Shown piece by piece: positions 61,778 through 64,000 of a stretch of DNA of 64,000 nt. Where the stretch lies: assembly GCF_040256645.1 (NCBI RefSeq), contig NZ_CP158281.1, positions 868,001 through 932,000 on the forward strand, in the 5' to 3' direction. Made by a program: the position numbers and the translations under genes. Within the stretch, counting starts at the first letter, position 1. Every line of letters begins with the position of its first letter. The notes under the pieces were generated by a model. The model made no database searches, was not told the DNA's origin, and saw only the letters and a program-made list of their open reading frames with translations. The DNA is from Brevibacterium sp. CBA3109 (GTDB taxonomy: Bacteria; Actinomycetota; Actinomycetes; Actinomycetales; Brevibacteriaceae).

Positions 61778-63323
61778 TCCTTGGCAGCCGATCGGAGGCG
61801 GTCTCGGAAAGAGTTGCGGGCGAGGCGTTGGCAGCTGGTTGCCCCAGTTCTATCCGCCTGGCGCCGATCGCATCGAGGAATGAATGATCGTGGCTGACAG
61901 CCACGACGGAACTGCCGCGGGCAAGCACATCGATGAACAGCTCGACTAGCCCCGCCCACGTCAGGGCGTCCTGCCCGAACGTCGGTTCGTCAACGATGAG
62001 GACCCTGGGCCGCGGGGCCATCATCGCAGCGACCGAGAGCCTGCGCTTCTCACCGCCGGACAGACCCTGCGGATGTGCCTCGGCTATCGTCTCCAGACCC
62101 AGTACATGCAGCAGCTCTTCGACACGCTCGTCGACATCGGAACTCGACCATCCGGCCAGTCGCGGCCCCAGGGCCAGTTCCTCGGTGACACTCGAGGCCA
62201 GGAACTGATGCTCCGGCTCCTGGAACACCATCCCGATCCGCGGGGCCAGAAATGCCGAGGGCCAGCGGAATGGTCGAGCCTGCTTCGCCCCCGATCGCAG
62301 GGACCCGAAGGCATTGACCTCACCGTCGAATTCGGAGATCAAACCGGCAAGCGTCAGCGCCGTCGTCGACTTTCCCGCCCCGTTGGCCCCGATGATGCCC
62401 AGGGCCTCACCGGCGCGGACATCGAGGTCGATGTCCGTCGCCGCCACGACCTTCGCCCGTGGACGAGCGACGCCGAGGCGATGCGTGCTCAGCAGCACCT
62501 CTCCGGTGGAGCCTGGAGCCGGATTCGGAGTGGCTCGTGTGGCCCGATTCCCAGCCATCGGCTCACGATTCGCCGCAGCCTCCGGGTCTTCTGGGACCCA
62601 GATGCCGCAGTCGCGGAGCTCCCCGGCGATCTGCGGATCACCGAAGACCCGCCTCGGCGAGCCCTGGGTGATGAGCCCCTGGCGGCCGAGCACAACGACG
62701 GTGTCCACGTGATCGAGCCACAGGCCGACTCGATGTTCGACGATGACCATCGTCGCCGAGGTTGCCGCCTGGGTCTCGAGGATGGCATCGCGAACGGCCC
62801 CGGCAGAGTCGGGGTCGATGTTTGCCGTCGGTTCGTCGAGGACGATGATCTCAGGTCTCATCGCGTGGATGCCGGCGAGGGCCAGACGCTGCTTCTGGCC
62901 GCCAGACAGTGCCGCAGTGGGATGTGACTGGGGGAGGGCGAGGCCCATCCTCGCCAGCGATGAGGCGATCCGGGCCTCGATCTCCTCGGCGGGCAGACCC
63001 AGGTTCTCCATGCCGAAGGCGACATCGTCGCCGACGCGGGAGAAGATCACCTGCGAATCGGGATCCTGCAGGACCAGCCCGATCTCACCTCGGCGAGGGT
63101 CGGGTGGACAGTCGCCGATGAGGAGCTCACCGGTCGCCGTACCGGACTCGGAAGGCACGACACCGGCGATGGCGTGGAGCAGGGTGGACTTGCCTGCCCC
63201 GGACGGGCCGAGCAGGAGGACCTTCTCACCTGCGGCGATGTGCAGGTTGATGGGACCGACGGCAGGTTCATCACGATCGGCATGTTGCCATGAGAACCCG
63301 CGGGCGGTGATCGGCAGAGCCAT
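61761..63323 (-). CDS. ECF transporter ATPase with two fused ABC domains
   Basis: A 520-residue protein formed by two ABC modules. Module 1 has Walker A LLGPSGAGKSTLLHAIAG, signature LSGGQKQRLALAG and Walker B IIVLDEPTANID. Module 2 has GIIGANGAGKSTTALTLAGL, LSGGEKRRLSVAAMM and VLIVDEPTFGQD. Such fusions replace separate EcfA1/A2 and resemble YkoD. The ATG at 63323 overlaps the end of the S-component gene. It powers uptake by the adjacent S and T subunits. Confidence 0.92.
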   Translation of the reverse strand: MALPITARGFSWQHADRDEPAVGPINLHIAAGEKVLLLGPSGAGKSTLLHAIAGVVPSESGTATGELLIGDCPPDPRRGEIGLVLQDPDSQVIFSRVGDDVAFGMENLGLPAEEIEARIASSLARMGLALPQSHPTAALSGGQKQRLALAGIHAMRPEIIVLDEPTANIDPDSAGAVRDAILETQAATSATMVIVEHRVGLWLDHVDTVVVLGRQGLITQGSPRRVFGDPQIAGELRDCGIWVPEDPEAAANREPMAGNRATRATPNPAPGSTGEVLLSTHRLGVARPRAKVVAATDIDLDVRAGEALGIIGANGAGKSTTALTLAGLISEFDGEVNAFGSLRSGAKQARPFRWPSAFLAPRIGMVFQEPEHQFLASSVTEELALGPRLAGWSSSDVDERVEELLHVLGLETIAEAHPQGLSGGEKRRLSVAAMMAPRPRVLIVDEPTFGQDALTWAGLVELFIDVLARGSSVVAVSHDHSFLDAIGARRIELGQPAANASPATLSETASDRLPRSERVE

Positions 63324-63952
63324 CAGCGCATGCGGCCAGAGGCGAAGGAGCTCAGCGCACCGGTCTTCGCGATCGCACGGTAGGCGAACCAGGCTCCGAT
63401 GCCGGAGATGACGATGCCGGAGATGATGGCGCACACCGCATAGGCGGCTTGGAAGCCCAGCTGCCATTCGGCGTTGTACATGATGTTCTCGCTCACGGAC
63501 ATGAATGTCGCAGCCAGCAGTCCGGACAGGCTCGTGACCCACAGACTGAATTTTCGATAGCCGAAGGCGGCGAAGATGAGTTCGGCACCGAGACCCTGGA
63601 TGAACCCGGAGAGCAGAACTGTGGCGCCGAAGTGCGAGCCGAGGACGGCCTCGACGATGGCGGCGATCATCTCGCATAGCAGTGCGGCACCGGGTTTGCG
63701 GATGATGATCGCAGCCAATGGTCCCGCGAGGACCCACAGGCCGGCAATGAGGCCGATCGATGGGGGGAAGGCTTGGAACCCGAGTTCGAGAACCTTCCAG
63801 CTCAGGGCCAGCACCCAGAAGATGAGTCCGACGGAGATTCCGAGCACGGCGGTGACGACGTAGTCGACGACCCTCCACTGCTTCGTCACGGGGACGTGGG
63901 AATACTTCGGCTTGAATCCGGTGGTGGTATCCGGCGCGGTCGTTTTTGGCAT
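63323..63952 (-). CDS. ykoE: ECF transporter S component, YkoE-like (thiamine precursor)
   Basis: A 209-residue substrate-binding membrane protein with six helices (VVDYVVTAVLGISVGLIFWV, FQAFPPSIGLIAGLWVLAGP, SHFGATVLLSGFIQGLGAEL and others). It resembles YkoE, the specificity subunit of the hydroxymethylpyrimidine/thiamine ECF transporter. The partners are the fused ATPase and EcfT downstream. The 5' leader looks like the end of a TPP riboswitch, which supports the thiamine role. GGAGG lies 4 bases before the ATG. Confidence 0.85.
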   Translation of the reverse strand: MPKTTAPDTTTGFKPKYSHVPVTKQWRVVDYVVTAVLGISVGLIFWVLALSWKVLELGFQAFPPSIGLIAGLWVLAGPLAAIIIRKPGAALLCEMIAAIVEAVLGSHFGATVLLSGFIQGLGAELIFAAFGYRKFSLWVTSLSGLLAATFMSVSENIMYNAEWQLGFQAAYAVCAIISGIVISGIGAWFAYRAIAKTGALSSFASGRMR

Positions 63953-64000
63953 TGTGCCTCCTCAGATCAAGGAGGGGTAGAAGAGTCTCGACTTCCTTCG
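63953..64000 (-). promoter_or_regulatory. 3' end of a TPP riboswitch with a ribosome-binding-site hairpin (cut by window)
   Basis: Read on the minus strand the edge begins CGAAGGAAGTCGAG, which matches the conserved end of TPP aptamers (GCGnAGGGAAG). Downstream CCTCC and GGAGG (63957-63975) can form a short hairpin that hides the ykoE ribosome binding site. Most of the aptamer lies beyond base 64000, so the call rests on this short end and on the downstream genes. Confidence 0.5.

Overview
This window comes from a high-GC Gram-positive chromosome. The gene content (Lsr2, ClpC, an actinobacterial tilS-hpt-ftsH-fol cluster, DUF3180, paired bacterial PH-domain proteins) points to an actinobacterium. 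A Brevibacterium-like organism is my best guess, made from overall gene content only and not from any search.

Layout. 2-2294: the end of an acyl-CoA dehydrogenase gene and a cardiolipin synthase gene. About 2336-13645: an accessory island with visibly lower GC. It carries an intact serine resolvase, the remnant of a second one, several palindromes that look like resolvase sites, an ApeA-like HEPN protein, a DUF2332 protein, a truncated VOC gene, a set of small modification or detoxification genes (GyrI-like, NUDIX, two GNATs, an O-methyltransferase), a membrane protein, a lipoprotein, and a two-gene Pycsar antiphage operon (nucleotidyl cyclase plus membrane effector). 13732-26711: housekeeping and envelope genes (HAD phosphatase, MaoC/CitE-like pair, peptide deformylase, MsrA, nitroreductase, MFS, a large RND pump, a CPBP protease, a Tat-exported and sortase-anchored PhoX phosphatase). 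26712-30870: intergenic hairpins and repeats, a VOC protein, pyrophosphatase, PBP4 and a zincin. 30857-43644: tilS, an inserted amidohydrolase/MFS pair, then hpt-ftsH-folE-folP-folBK-DUF3180-PH-PH-DUF2520. 43710-48963: lysS, a small membrane protein, lsr2, clpC. 49058-54200: argA-like, mutY, a membrane-anchored protein, a VOC protein, radA, map. 54351-57405: a frameshifted small membrane gene, then an aldehyde dehydrogenase and an FAD oxidoreductase divergent from a LysR regulator. 57576-60893: LysR, two methyltransferases, an ABM protein, a DUF4287 protein. 60932-64000: a minus-strand ECF transporter operon of the thiamine-precursor (YkoEDC) type, whose leader appears to hold the 3' end of a TPP riboswitch cut off by the window edge.

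The most notable point is the island. Palindromes built on TGTCTCATAA...TTATGAGACA, centred on CCTAGG in three of the copies, occur beside the resolvase genes and between gene modules. The layout suggests that defence and resistance modules, including the complete Pycsar unit, may be exchanged by serine-resolvase site-specific recombination. Module boundaries and site identity are inferences from motif reading by eye. No transfer RNA, ribosomal RNA or CRISPR array was seen.
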